Source: Leucobacter sp042726155 (GTDB lineage: Bacteria > Actinomycetota > Actinomycetes > Actinomycetales > Microbacteriaceae). From it: DNA of 64,000 bases. The stretch is from assembly GCF_042726155.1 (NCBI RefSeq), contig NZ_JBHXHV010000004.1, forward strand, positions 62,001-126,000. Direction: 5' to 3'. The notes under the pieces were generated by a model. The model did no database searches. It saw only the letters and a list, made by a program, of their open reading frames with translations, and had not been told where the DNA came from. Position 1 is the first letter of the stretch. Every line of letters begins with the position of its first letter. Both the position numbers and the translations under genes were made by a program. Below are positions 24,796 through 33,251 of this stretch, piece by piece.

Positions 24796-25700
24796 TGGGG
24801 GCGGACGTGCCCGCAGTAATCGACATCTGCGTGCCGCACTGGGGTGACACGGCGTACCTGCGCGAAGCAATCGCAAGCGTCGTGGCGCAGACAGACCCGC
24901 GCTGGCACCTGACAGTGATCGACGACGCCACCCCCGGCGACGCCGCCCGCGACCTCGTCGCGTCGTTCGCCGACGACCGCATCACGTACGTGAAGAAGTC
25001 GCAGAATGAGGGCATCACCGCGAATTTCCGCAGCTGCGTCGCCGCCGCGACCGCGCCGCTCGTCACGGTGATGGGTAACGACGATCTGCTGTTGCCCGAC
25101 TACGTCGCCGCAATCGTTCGCACGGCCGAGGTCATTCCGGGCGCCGACATCATTCAGCCGGGGGTGCGCGTCATCGACGCCGCGGGCGCGCCGGCGTCAA
25201 CCCTCGTCGATACGGTCAAGCAGCGGTTACTGCGACCCCGCGCCGCGGGCCCGGTGCTGCTTTCGGGCGATCGGCTGGGGACCGGGCTGATGCACGGCGA
25301 CTGGCTGTACTGGCCGTCACTGACCTTCCGCACCGAGACAATTCGCGGTTTCGAGTTTCGCGACGAGTTTGCCGTGATCCAAGACCTCGCGCTACTGATG
25401 GACATGTTCTTCGCTGGCACGACGCTGCTCGTCATTCCTGACGAGGTGTTCGCCTACCGGCGGCACGACGAAAGCGCGTCATCGGTGCTGCTACTCGACG
25501 GCAGCCGCTTCGCCGGTGAACGCGAGTACTTCGCGCTCGCGGCGACGCTCGCGGACGAGCACGGCTGGCGACGCACCCGCCGAGCGGCCAAACTGCACCT
25601 CACGTCGCGCGCGCACGCGCTCAGCCTCGCGCCAGGGGCGCTCGTGCGCGGTAACTTTGCGGCCGTAGGCCGAATGCTGCGTCACGCCTTCGGCCCATGA
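24795..25700 (+). CDS. GT2 glycosyltransferase
   Basis: 301 residues. The GT-A domain has IDICVPHWGDTAYLREAI, TVIDDATPGD and MGNDDLL (acidic motif), followed by a variable acceptor region and a FRDEFAVIQDLALLMDM segment. The ATG overlaps the preceding TAA (TAATG), which I prefer to a GTG nine bases upstream in the same frame. A function as a wall-glycan sugar transferase fits the context; the donor is unknown. Confidence 0.8.
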   Translation: MGADVPAVIDICVPHWGDTAYLREAIASVVAQTDPRWHLTVIDDATPGDAARDLVASFADDRITYVKKSQNEGITANFRSCVAAATAPLVTVMGNDDLLLPDYVAAIVRTAEVIPGADIIQPGVRVIDAAGAPASTLVDTVKQRLLRPRAAGPVLLSGDRLGTGLMHGDWLYWPSLTFRTETIRGFEFRDEFAVIQDLALLMDMFFAGTTLLVIPDEVFAYRRHDESASSVLLLDGSRFAGEREYFALAATLADEHGWRRTRRAAKLHLTSRAHALSLAPGALVRGNFAAVGRMLRHAFGP

Positions 25701-25707
25701 GCCGTGG

Positions 25708-25714
25708 CTAGACT
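25708..25714 (+). promoter_or_regulatory. Candidate -10 element of the rmlB promoter (GCTAGACT)
   Basis: GCTAGACT with TAGACT at 25709-25714, 67 bases before the rmlB GTG. It is the third copy of the octamer seen ahead of glfT2 and rmlA. Confidence 0.42.
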
Positions 25715-25780
25715 GAATCCCGCGGACGCCGTGATCGCGGCCCGCACCGACTGACAACATCGATCCCCTGGAGGAACTCC

Positions 25781-26782
25781 GTGGCCCGCAAGATTCTCGT
25801 GACCGGCGCAGCCGGCTTCATCGGATCGAACTTCGTGCACTATCTCGTCGCGAACACCGACGACGTCGTGACCGTGCTCGACAACTTCACCTACGCCGGT
25901 AACGCAGCCTCTCTCGCGGGTCTCCCCGAGAACCGCGTCACCGTCGTACGCGGCGATATCTGCGACGCCGAGCTCGTTGACCGGCTCGTCGCCGAGACCG
26001 ACGTGCTCGTGCACTACGCGGCTGAATCGCACAACGACAACTCGCTGCACGACCCGAAGCCGTTCCTCGACACCAACATCATTGGCACGTACACGCTGCT
26101 CGAGGCCGTGCGCCGCCACGGCAAGCGCTACCACCACATCTCGACCGATGAGGTCTACGGCGACCTCGAGCTTGACGATCCCCAGCGCTTCACCGAGTCG
26201 ACGCCGTACAACCCGTCCAGCCCGTACTCGTCGACGAAAGCCGGATCAGACCTGCTCGTGCGCGCCTGGGTGCGCTCGTTCGGCGTCGAGGCGACCATCT
26301 CGAACTGCTCGAACAACTACGGCCCGCGTCAGCACGTCGAGAAGTTCATCCCTCGTCAGATCACGAACATCCTGGTCGGCGAGCGCCCGAAGCTGTACGG
26401 TGAGGGTCTGAACGTGCGCGACTGGATCCACGCTGACGACCACTCTTCGGCGGTGCTCCGCATCGTTGAGGCAGGCCGCATTGGCGAGACCTACCTCATC
26501 GGCGCCGACGGCGAGAAGAACAACAAGCAGGTACTCGAGCTGATCCTTACCGGCATGGGTCAGCCGAGCGACGCCTACGACCACGTCGTCGATCGTCCCG
26601 GCCATGACCTCCGCTACGCCATCGACTCGACGAAGCTGCGCACCGAGCTCGGCTGGCAGCCGTCGTTCCCCGACTTCGAGCGCGGCCTCGCCGCGACCAT
26701 CGATTGGTATCGGGCGAACGAGGAGTGGTGGCAGCCGCAGAAGGCCGCAACCGAGGCCAAGTACCGCGAGCAGGGCCAGTAA
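25781..26782 (+). CDS. rmlB: dTDP-glucose 4,6-dehydratase
   Basis: Converts dTDP-glucose to dTDP-4-keto-6-deoxyglucose in the rhamnose pathway. The 333-residue short-chain dehydrogenase-type protein has GAAGFIGS at the N-terminus for NAD binding, the STDEVYGDL motif with the family Asp-Glu pair, and YSSTKAG with the catalytic Tyr-Lys. The GTG start is preceded by GGAGGA. Two bases separate its stop from the rmlCD start. Confidence 0.96.
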   Translation: MARKILVTGAAGFIGSNFVHYLVANTDDVVTVLDNFTYAGNAASLAGLPENRVTVVRGDICDAELVDRLVAETDVLVHYAAESHNDNSLHDPKPFLDTNIIGTYTLLEAVRRHGKRYHHISTDEVYGDLELDDPQRFTESTPYNPSSPYSSTKAGSDLLVRAWVRSFGVEATISNCSNNYGPRQHVEKFIPRQITNILVGERPKLYGEGLNVRDWIHADDHSSAVLRIVEAGRIGETYLIGADGEKNNKQVLELILTGMGQPSDAYDHVVDRPGHDLRYAIDSTKLRTELGWQPSFPDFERGLAATIDWYRANEEWWQPQKAATEAKYREQGQ

Positions 26783-26784
26783 TC

Positions 26785-28179
26785 ATGGCAGCGAAGCCGC
26801 TCTCCATTACCGAGACTACGATTCCGGGCCTCGTACTGCTCGATCTCCCCGTGCACGGCGACAACCGCGGCTGGTTCAAAGAGAACTGGCAGCGCGAGAA
26901 GATGGTGGCCCTCGGGCTGCCCGACTTCGGGCCGGTACAGAACAACATCTCGTTCAACGATGCGACAGGCGCAACCCGCGGTATTCACGCGGAGCCCTGG
27001 GACAAATACGTGTCGGTTGCCACCGGGCGCATTTTCGGCGCCTGGGTCGACCTGCGCGAGGGTGACACCTTCGGAACCGTCTTCACGGCCGAGCTCGGCC
27101 CCGACTCGGCGATCTTCGTGCCGCGCGGCGTCGGCAACTCGTACCAGACACTTGAAGACAACACCGCGTACGTCTACCTCGTCAACGCGCACTGGAGCGC
27201 CGAGGCGCAGAGCGAGTACACGTTCCTGAACCTCGCGGACCCGACCGCCGCGATCCAATGGCCGATCCCCCTCGACCAGGCGGAGCGGTCGGCGAAGGAT
27301 CTCGCGCACCCCGAACTCCCCGACGTTGTGCCGATGTCGCCGAAACGCACGCTCGTACTCGGCGCGAACGGCCAGCTCGGCCGCGCGCTGCGCGAGGCGC
27401 TCCCCGCCGCCGATTTCGCGGCTCGGGATCGCATCGACCTTGCCGACCCGGGGGCCTTCGACGGCTTGCGGTGGGCTGATTACGACACCGTGATCAATGC
27501 TGCGGCCTACACGAAGGTCGACGACGCAGAGACCGAGGCCGGGCGCGCAGACGCCTGGGCCGCAAACGTGTCGGGCGTCACACGCCTCGCACGGGCCTGC
27601 GCTGAGCACGGCATCACGCTCGTGCACGTGTCGAGTGACTACGTCTTCGATGGCACGCACGAGAGCTACACCGAGGAGCAGCCGTTCGCTCCGCTCGGCG
27701 TCTACGGTCAGACCAAGGCCGCCGGCGACGCAGTCGTGCAGACGGTGCCGCGCCACTACATCGTGCGCACCAGCTGGGTCATCGGTGAGGGTGGCAACTT
27801 CGTGCGCACGATGCGTTCGCTCGCGGAGCGCGGCATCGACCCGAGCGTCGTCGATGACCAGATCGGTCGCCTCAGCTTCACAGAAGACATCGCCGCCGGC
27901 ATCGTCCACCTGCTCAACGCGCGGCCGGCCTACGGCACGTACAACCTGACGAACTCGGGGCCTGCGGTCTCGTGGGCGCAGATCGCACAGCGCGTCTACG
28001 AGCTGTCGGGCCACGACGCCGCGCGAGTGACTGGAGTGAGCACGGCCGAGTATTTCGCTGGCAAGGAGGCTGCGCCGCGCCCACTGCGCAGCACGCTCGC
28101 CCTCGCGAAGATCGAGGCAACGGGCTTCACGCCGCGCGCTGCCGAAGACGCGCTAGCCGCCTACCTCGCAAAGGCGTAA
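26785..28179 (+). CDS. rmlCD: RmlC-RmlD fusion: dTDP-4-keto-6-deoxyglucose epimerase / dTDP-4-keto-rhamnose reductase
   Basis: One 464-residue protein would carry out the last two steps to dTDP-L-rhamnose. Residues 1-185 form the RmlC cupin, with DNRGWFKENW, GATRGIHAEPWDKYVSV (active-site histidine) and FVPRGVGNSYQ. From about 190 the RmlD reductase begins with RTLVLGANGQLGRAL and contains HVSSDYVFDG and the YGQTKAAGD Tyr/Lys motif. The ATG at 26785 follows rmlB by two bases; earlier in-frame starts lie inside rmlB. Such fusions occur in other actinobacteria as far as I know. The transcript ends before a complex palindrome. Confidence 0.94.
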   Translation: MAAKPLSITETTIPGLVLLDLPVHGDNRGWFKENWQREKMVALGLPDFGPVQNNISFNDATGATRGIHAEPWDKYVSVATGRIFGAWVDLREGDTFGTVFTAELGPDSAIFVPRGVGNSYQTLEDNTAYVYLVNAHWSAEAQSEYTFLNLADPTAAIQWPIPLDQAERSAKDLAHPELPDVVPMSPKRTLVLGANGQLGRALREALPAADFAARDRIDLADPGAFDGLRWADYDTVINAAAYTKVDDAETEAGRADAWAANVSGVTRLARACAEHGITLVHVSSDYVFDGTHESYTEEQPFAPLGVYGQTKAAGDAVVQTVPRHYIVRTSWVIGEGGNFVRTMRSLAERGIDPSVVDDQIGRLSFTEDIAAGIVHLLNARPAYGTYNLTNSGPAVSWAQIAQRVYELSGHDAARVTGVSTAEYFAGKEAAPRPLRSTLALAKIEATGFTPRAAEDALAAYLAKA

Positions 28180-28184
28180 CCCGC

Positions 28185-28368
28185 GGCGGGCGCCCGCTGC
28201 GGGCGCCCGCCGACCGGTCGCCCGGGCGCCCGCTGAACACGAGGGTTTCGCGCGAGACCGAGGGAACTTTCGTCTAGTTTTCCCTCGTGGTCAGCGCGAA
28301 CCCTCGTGGTCAGCGGCTGCGCGGGCGCAGCCTTGCGCTGCGCCCGCTGCGCCCGCAGCGGGCGGCCG
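28185..28368. terminator. Nested palindromes between rmlCD and glf, probable bidirectional terminator
   Basis: The inner arms 28238-28266 and 28280-28308 pair almost throughout (CACGAGGG, TTCGCGC and GAGGGAA blocks) around a short AT-richer spacer containing tctag. The right arm also holds a direct repeat, CCCTCGTGGTCAGCG, at 28282 and 28301. Outer GC-rich stretches (28185-28235 and 28310-28368) are built of GCGGGCGCCCGC/GCAGCGGGC words and can fold further. No gene fits in this interval. It separates two converging genes. Confidence 0.6.
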
Positions 28369-29514
28369 CTAGGCGCCGAGGCGCTCCGCGAGCTTGTTCT
28401 GGTACATCGAGAGCGCCGCTCCGATCGCCATGTGCATGTCGAGGTACTGGTATGTACCGAGGCGTCCACCGAAGAAGACGCCGTCCTCGCCCGCAGTGAG
28501 TTCGCGGTACTTCAGTAGGCGATCCCGATCCTCGGGGGTATTCACCGGGTAGTAGGGCTCATCCTCGCGGGTCGCGAAGCGCGAGAACTCGCGCATGATC
28601 ACGGTTTTGTCGCTCGGGTACTCCCGCTCTGGGTGGAAGTGGCGGAACTCGTGGATACGCGTGTACGGCACGTCTGCGCCCGCGTAGTTCATCACGCTGG
28701 TGCCCTGGAAGTCTCCAACCGGCAGCACCTCCTGCTCGAAGTCGAGCGTGCGCCAGCCGAGCTCGCCCTCCGTGTAGTCGAAGTAGCGGTCGACAGGACC
28801 GGTGTAGACGATCGGCACAGTGCCGACGACCGCGCGCTTGTTCAGCGGCTGGCTCTCGTCGAAGAAGTCGGTGTTGAGCCGCACCTCAATATTGGGGTGA
28901 TCGGCCATGCGCTCGAGCCAGGCCGTGTAGCCGTCGGTCGGCAGCCCCTCGTGCGTGTCGTTGAAGTAGCGGTTGTCGTAGGTGTATCGCACCGGGAGGC
29001 GGCTGATGATCTCGGCCGGTAGGTCGGTGGTCGGCGTCTGCCACTGCTTCGCCGTGTAGTCACGAATGAACGCCTCGTAGAGGGGGCGGCCGATGAGCGA
29101 AATTCCCTTTTCCTCGAGGTTCTGAGCCGACTTGGTGTCGAACTCTTCGGCCTGCTCGGCAATGAGCTCGCGCGCCTGCTGCGGGCCGTGGGCGGCGCGG
29201 AAGAACTGATTGATCGTGCCGAGGTTGATCGGCAGCGGGTACACCTCGCCCTTAAAGTTCGAGTAGACCTTGTGCACGTAGTTCGTGAACGTCGTAAAGC
29301 GATTCACGTACTCCCACACCGTCTCGTTCGAGGTGTGGAAGAGGTGCGCACCGTAGCGGTGCACCTCGATACCCGTCTCGGGCTCAGCCTCGGAGTAAGC
29401 GTTGCCGCCAATGTGCGAGCGACGATCGATGACGACGACCCGCTTGCCCGCGTTCGCTGCGCGCTCGGCGATGGTGAGTCCGAAGAAGCCTGATCCGACT
29501 ACGAGAAGATCCAT
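28369..29514 (-). CDS. glf: UDP-galactopyranose mutase
   Basis: A flavoenzyme interconverting UDP-galactopyranose and UDP-galactofuranose, the donor for GlfT2. The 381-residue protein begins MDLLVVGSGFFGLTIAE (FAD-binding Rossmann motif), then has HIGGNAYSE, the RYGAHLFHTSN block, YTAKQWQT and the late GRLGTYQYLDMHMAIG, all typical of bacterial UGM. The start at 29514 has GGGGG close upstream; a 33-residue upstream extension lacks homology. It is divergent from the LicD-methyltransferase gene and convergent with rmlCD. Confidence 0.96.
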   Translation of the reverse strand: MDLLVVGSGFFGLTIAERAANAGKRVVVIDRRSHIGGNAYSEAEPETGIEVHRYGAHLFHTSNETVWEYVNRFTTFTNYVHKVYSNFKGEVYPLPINLGTINQFFRAAHGPQQARELIAEQAEEFDTKSAQNLEEKGISLIGRPLYEAFIRDYTAKQWQTPTTDLPAEIISRLPVRYTYDNRYFNDTHEGLPTDGYTAWLERMADHPNIEVRLNTDFFDESQPLNKRAVVGTVPIVYTGPVDRYFDYTEGELGWRTLDFEQEVLPVGDFQGTSVMNYAGADVPYTRIHEFRHFHPEREYPSDKTVIMREFSRFATREDEPYYPVNTPEDRDRLLKYRELTAGEDGVFFGGRLGTYQYLDMHMAIGAALSMYQNKLAERLGA

Positions 29515-29552
29515 ACCCCCTAGCTTAGAGGCCGGAGCCATACTGGCCGACG

Positions 29553-29559
29553 CTAGACT
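29553..29559 (+). promoter_or_regulatory. Candidate -10 element ahead of the LicD-methyltransferase gene (GCTAGACT)
   Basis: TAGACT at 29554-29559, 28 bases before the ATG. It is the fourth occurrence of GCTAGACT in the window and lies in the divergent glf/licD interval. Confidence 0.42.
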
Positions 29560-29586
29560 GAGCGCACCCGCAGTGCAGGGCACCAT

Positions 29587-31263
29587 ATGAACGTGAAATC
29601 TACGCCTCGACACCTCGTCCTCTCAGCGCTTCCCGAGCGCACGGCGTCAGTCGACGTCAGATTCGATGACGTGCGTATCTGGTCCATCGATGTGCGAGAC
29701 GTTGACACTCCGGCAGAGGTCGAGTGGCCGGAGAGCCTGCTCCCCCGCCTCACCGGCAGCACCGTCGTGAGCGTGCACGACTCAGAAACCGGCGCCCTGC
29801 TGAGCGAGGCCGAGGTGGCGTTCAACCAGGCACCGCACCGCACCGTTGTGGTCGACGACACTGGCACCCCCCTCGTAGTGAACAAGTGGGGTCGTCTTGG
29901 GGTTGCGATCGACGCGATGGGGGCCGAAGTCCAGGCACTCATTGTTGAGCGCTCCGCGATCCTGATCGAGCAGTTGCGCGAGCTCAGGCTTCGCCCCTTT
30001 GTCGTCGGCGGCACGCTGCTCGGCGCGGTGCGTGATGGCCGACTCCTCCCTCACGATGACGACGCGGATCTTGCATACCTCTCGCGGCATACACACCCCG
30101 TTGACGTCGCAATCGAGGCGTTCCGAATCGGGCACGCGCTCGCCGAACTCGGCTACGAGGTCAAGCGACACAGCGCGACACACATGCAGCTCATTTTCCG
30201 GGACGAAGATCGCAAAGCCGTCGTGCACTATATCGACGTGTTTGCCGCGTTCTTTTCCGACGACGGAATCATCAATCAGCCGTTTCACGTGCGCGGTGAG
30301 ATGACCCAGTCGCAAATGCTCCCCTTCAGCGAGGTGACCATCACCGGCGTCGTCTTTCCCGCGCCGGCCGATACCGACCGATGGCTCACGATCAACTACG
30401 ACGAGAACTGGCGCACGCCGATCCCGGGCTTCGTACTTGAGACGCCAGAGAACACCCGCCGCCGCTTTGATAGCTGGTTCGGGGCGTTCAACTTTCAGCG
30501 TGATTTTTGGGATGCGCACTACTCAAGCACCGCCGCGGCAACGTACGCCGCCGTAGACGCGCAGTGGGAGCTGGGCCGCGAGTGGCTGCTCGCAACTGCC
30601 CGGCAGACACCATCAGCCGTAGTACTTGACTTGGGGAGTGGGGCAGGCGCCCTCACCCGAGCCCTCAACTCCGCGCTCGCCGAGAGCCGCGTGATTGGTC
30701 TCGATTACTCCTCGGAGGCGTTCCGGCGAGCGAGCTCGTTTGCGACCAGCGCCGCAGACTTCGGCGAAGCGCCCGCCAGCGGCGGCACCCCCGAGTACGC
30801 GCACGTCAATCTATACCGCGCGCAGTCGCTTGCGATCCCGCTCGAACTCGGCATCAGTGGATCCTTCGATGTCGTGGCAAATCACACGCTCGAACAGATC
30901 GGCCACCTCGCGCGCGGTTACGCATGGCGGCTCATGCGCATGGCACTGCGCTCGGGCGGGCGGGCGGCGTTTACCTTCCACTCGCGGCACGCGCGGGATG
31001 TGACGATCGACGATCCGACCGGGTGGCACCTCGAGGAGGCCGCGCTGGTCGAGGAGGCCGAGACATACGGACTCATCGTTGAGTTCGATGCGATTCACGA
31101 GCCCCTCCCGAAGCTCACCACCGGCGCCATCGAGACGATGCCGCTCGCTCGCGCCGAGACATTCGCGCGTCGCTCGCGCCGCCCAATCGGCGCGCACGTG
31201 CGTCTCGCATCCGAGCACGCACCGAACCCCTCGCCCGCTTCGACTATCGGAGGATCCGCATGA
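29587..31263 (+). CDS. LicD-like nucleotidyltransferase fused to a SAM-dependent methyltransferase
   Basis: A 558-residue two-domain protein. After a beta-rich N-terminus (1-110), the LicD/Fukutin-type domain shows GGTLLGAVRDG (141-151) and HDDDADL (156-162), the motif that binds metal in phosphocholine and other phospho-substituent transferases. From about 340 a class I methyltransferase follows with VVLDLGSGAGALTRAL and FDVVANHTLEQIG. A combined phosphoryl-group transfer and methylation of a glycan substituent is an inference from the two domains. It is coupled to a small coiled-coil protein by ATGA. The acceptor is unknown. Confidence 0.78.
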   Translation: MNVKSTPRHLVLSALPERTASVDVRFDDVRIWSIDVRDVDTPAEVEWPESLLPRLTGSTVVSVHDSETGALLSEAEVAFNQAPHRTVVVDDTGTPLVVNKWGRLGVAIDAMGAEVQALIVERSAILIEQLRELRLRPFVVGGTLLGAVRDGRLLPHDDDADLAYLSRHTHPVDVAIEAFRIGHALAELGYEVKRHSATHMQLIFRDEDRKAVVHYIDVFAAFFSDDGIINQPFHVRGEMTQSQMLPFSEVTITGVVFPAPADTDRWLTINYDENWRTPIPGFVLETPENTRRRFDSWFGAFNFQRDFWDAHYSSTAAATYAAVDAQWELGREWLLATARQTPSAVVLDLGSGAGALTRALNSALAESRVIGLDYSSEAFRRASSFATSAADFGEAPASGGTPEYAHVNLYRAQSLAIPLELGISGSFDVVANHTLEQIGHLARGYAWRLMRMALRSGGRAAFTFHSRHARDVTIDDPTGWHLEEAALVEEAETYGLIVEFDAIHEPLPKLTTGAIETMPLARAETFARRSRRPIGAHVRLASEHAPNPSPASTIGGSA

Positions 31264-31478
31264 CCGAACCCAGTGCGGCGCGACGCGCAGTCGGCCGAGC
31301 CCGCCGTATTCTCGGCACCCCACACGAGACGATTGCCCGTCTCGAAGACGAGCTGCAAGTCGAACGTGAGCGCATTACCCGCCTTGAGGGCGAACTCGAC
31401 GAGCTACGGCGCGATAGTCTGCGCGTCGCCGAGTTGATTGATCTCGCTGAACAGGCGTTTACACCAAAAACTGACTAG
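31260..31478 (+). CDS. Small coiled-coil protein (DUF6752-like)
   Basis: 72 residues with no hydrophobic segment. Residues 22-60 form clear Leu/Ile/Glu/Arg heptads (IARLEDELQVERERITRLEG). ATG overlaps the TGA of the LicD fusion. Proteins of this size sit beside glycosyltransferases in related genomes and may act as an oligomerisation or scaffold partner; the DUF number is a tentative recollection. Confidence 0.65.
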   Translation: MTEPSAARRAVGRARRILGTPHETIARLEDELQVERERITRLEGELDELRRDSLRVAELIDLAEQAFTPKTD

Positions 31479-31534
31479 TTGCGCCGGGCCCAGCTGGCAT
31501 ACACTGGCACCAGCCCACCGACGAAGGAGCGCCC

Positions 31535-32368
31535 GTGTCTGACAATCTGAAGCATGCAATTGGCACCCTCGCGGCGGGGGCACTCGCGTTCGGCAGCGTC
31601 TTCGCCGTGTGGGCGATCGCGCCGAACTCGGACGGTCACGCTGGTTCTGAATCCGGCGATTCAAGCGATTCGGGATCAGAAGCGCTCGTCGCCGCCGAGC
31701 TCGTCGGCCGTTGGCAGGCACCAAAGCCGGCGAATCAAGATGCGTTCGTCGAGTTCACCGATTACGGTCTGTGGTTTGCCTCCGATGGCTGCAACGGGCT
31801 CGACGGCACGTGGAGCGTCGGTGACGACGGCGCGCTCGAGATTGCCGGCTCGACCGCGATGACACTCATCGCGTGCGACAACGTCGCAATCCCGACCTCG
31901 GTTTCGCAGGCGGTCTCAGCTGTTGTAGATGGTGGTGACCTGGTACTCACTACTGCCGAGGGCGACAGCATGGACCTCGTTCGGACGCGCGACACTGGGG
32001 TTTCCCTCGTCGGCACGTGGGTGCCGAGCGATCCGATGGCGACGGGCGGCGCACAAATCGAGTTCACGTCAGAGTCGGAGTGGAGCGCCACCGACGGCTG
32101 CAACTCGACGACAGGCACCTGGAGCCTGGGCCCGGCCGAGGGCTACGGCGAAGCGTCTATGGACTCCGCTCCCCTGCATGGCGCGTTCACGGCCGACGGA
32201 GGCCGATGGACGAATATGGCGTGTGCCGACCTAGACGAGGTGCCGATCTCGTCACTGTTGCACGACGCTACCTTCGCCGGCTTCATCGACGAAGACCACA
32301 TCATGCTGCTCGGCTCGTCAGACGGAGGCGTCGACGCTGCCAAGTCGCTGACGCTCGAACGTCAGTAG
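31535..32368 (+). CDS. Membrane-anchored META-domain (HslJ-like) protein
   Basis: 277 residues: an N-terminal transmembrane or signal helix (about 10-30), a Ser/Gly/Asp linker (31-50), then two META/HslJ-like repeats. Each repeat carries a DGCN...GTW core (about 88-97 and 189-197) and a later conserved cysteine (IACDN, MACAD). Disulfide-stabilised extracytoplasmic beta domains are expected. No enzymatic role is known for the family; stress resistance has been linked to HslJ in enterobacteria. The GTG start has GAAGGAG upstream. A TACACT -10-like box lies 30 bases before the start. Confidence 0.8.
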   Translation: MSDNLKHAIGTLAAGALAFGSVFAVWAIAPNSDGHAGSESGDSSDSGSEALVAAELVGRWQAPKPANQDAFVEFTDYGLWFASDGCNGLDGTWSVGDDGALEIAGSTAMTLIACDNVAIPTSVSQAVSAVVDGGDLVLTTAEGDSMDLVRTRDTGVSLVGTWVPSDPMATGGAQIEFTSESEWSATDGCNSTTGTWSLGPAEGYGEASMDSAPLHGAFTADGGRWTNMACADLDEVPISSLLHDATFAGFIDEDHIMLLGSSDGGVDAAKSLTLERQ

Positions 32369-32378
32369 TTCGCCGCGG

Positions 32379-33155
32379 CTACGAGGACGTCGGGAGCGTC
32401 AAGATTTCGGCACCGTCTTCGGTGATCGCAATCGTGTGCTCGCTATGCGCGGTGCGCCCACCGGTAGCACTGCGCAACGTCCAGCCGTCAGCATCGACCG
32501 CGAGGCGATCAGTATCGGCCATGACCCATGGCTCAACGGCGAGCAGCAGGCCGGGGCGCAGGCGGTAGCCTCGGCCAGCTCGACCGTTGTTCGCCACGTG
32601 CGGCTCCTGGTGCATCGTTGAACCGATGCCGTGTCCACCGAATTCCATGTTGATCGAGTAGCCCGCGCTTTTCAGCACGCCGCCGATCGCATGGGAGATG
32701 TCACCGATTCGAGCGTCGGGCTTCGCGACTGCGATGCCGGCCGCGAGCGCACACTGCGTCGCCTCGATGAGCGCAACGCTCTCTTCGGGGCGGGACTCGC
32801 CAACGATGAAGCTGATTGCAGCATCGGCGGCGATGCCGTCAACCGAGATCGCGAGGTCGAGAGTAAGCAGGTCGCCGTCGGCGAGCGCGTAGTCGTGCGG
32901 CATGCCATGCAGCACCGCGTCATTGACGGCCGTGCACACGTAGTGCCCGAAGGGGCCGTTTCCGAACGACGGCGCGTAGTCGACGTAGCAGGACACCCCT
33001 CCGCCGGCCTCGATCATCTCCGCGGTGAGCCGGTCGAGTTCGAGCAGGTTTGTGCCGACGGTGGCGCGCTCGCGCAGAGTCTGCAGCGTGTTGCCAACGA
33101 GGGATCCGGCTCGACGTGCACGTGCCAGCTGGTCTTCGTTCAGAATCTCGATCAT
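32379..33155 (-). CDS. map: Type I methionine aminopeptidase
   Basis: Removes the initiator methionine from new proteins. The 258-residue protein has all five metal ligands: D100, D111, H175 (GHGIG), E208 (VEPW) and E239 (SEHT), plus the substrate histidine in VLHGMP (H83). No N-terminal zinc extension is present. The ATG at 33155 has GAGAGG upstream; the open frame continues far upstream with no supporting homology. It converges with the META-domain gene ten bases past that gene's stop and is divergent from the SIP gene. It is probably not part of the glycan pathway. Confidence 0.95.
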   Translation of the reverse strand: MIEILNEDQLARARRAGSLVGNTLQTLRERATVGTNLLELDRLTAEMIEAGGGVSCYVDYAPSFGNGPFGHYVCTAVNDAVLHGMPHDYALADGDLLTLDLAISVDGIAADAAISFIVGESRPEESVALIEATQCALAAGIAVAKPDARIGDISHAIGGVLKSAGYSINMEFGGHGIGSTMHQEPHVANNGRAGRGYRLRPGLLLAVEPWVMADTDRLAVDADGWTLRSATGGRTAHSEHTIAITEDGAEILTLPTSS

Positions 33156-33251
33156 CGTGCGCCTCTCGTCAAACCAACAATTATAGCGAGCGCGCGGAGC
33201 CGCCCCACAGAACACTAGAAAGCCCCAGCTCCAGCGGAGTACGGTGAGGGA

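Noticed and set aside
26614..28014. Long minus-strand open frame (466 codons) opposite rmlB/rmlCD
   Set aside because: Shadow of two well-supported genes. The composition is Arg/Val/Asp-rich with no recognisable motif.
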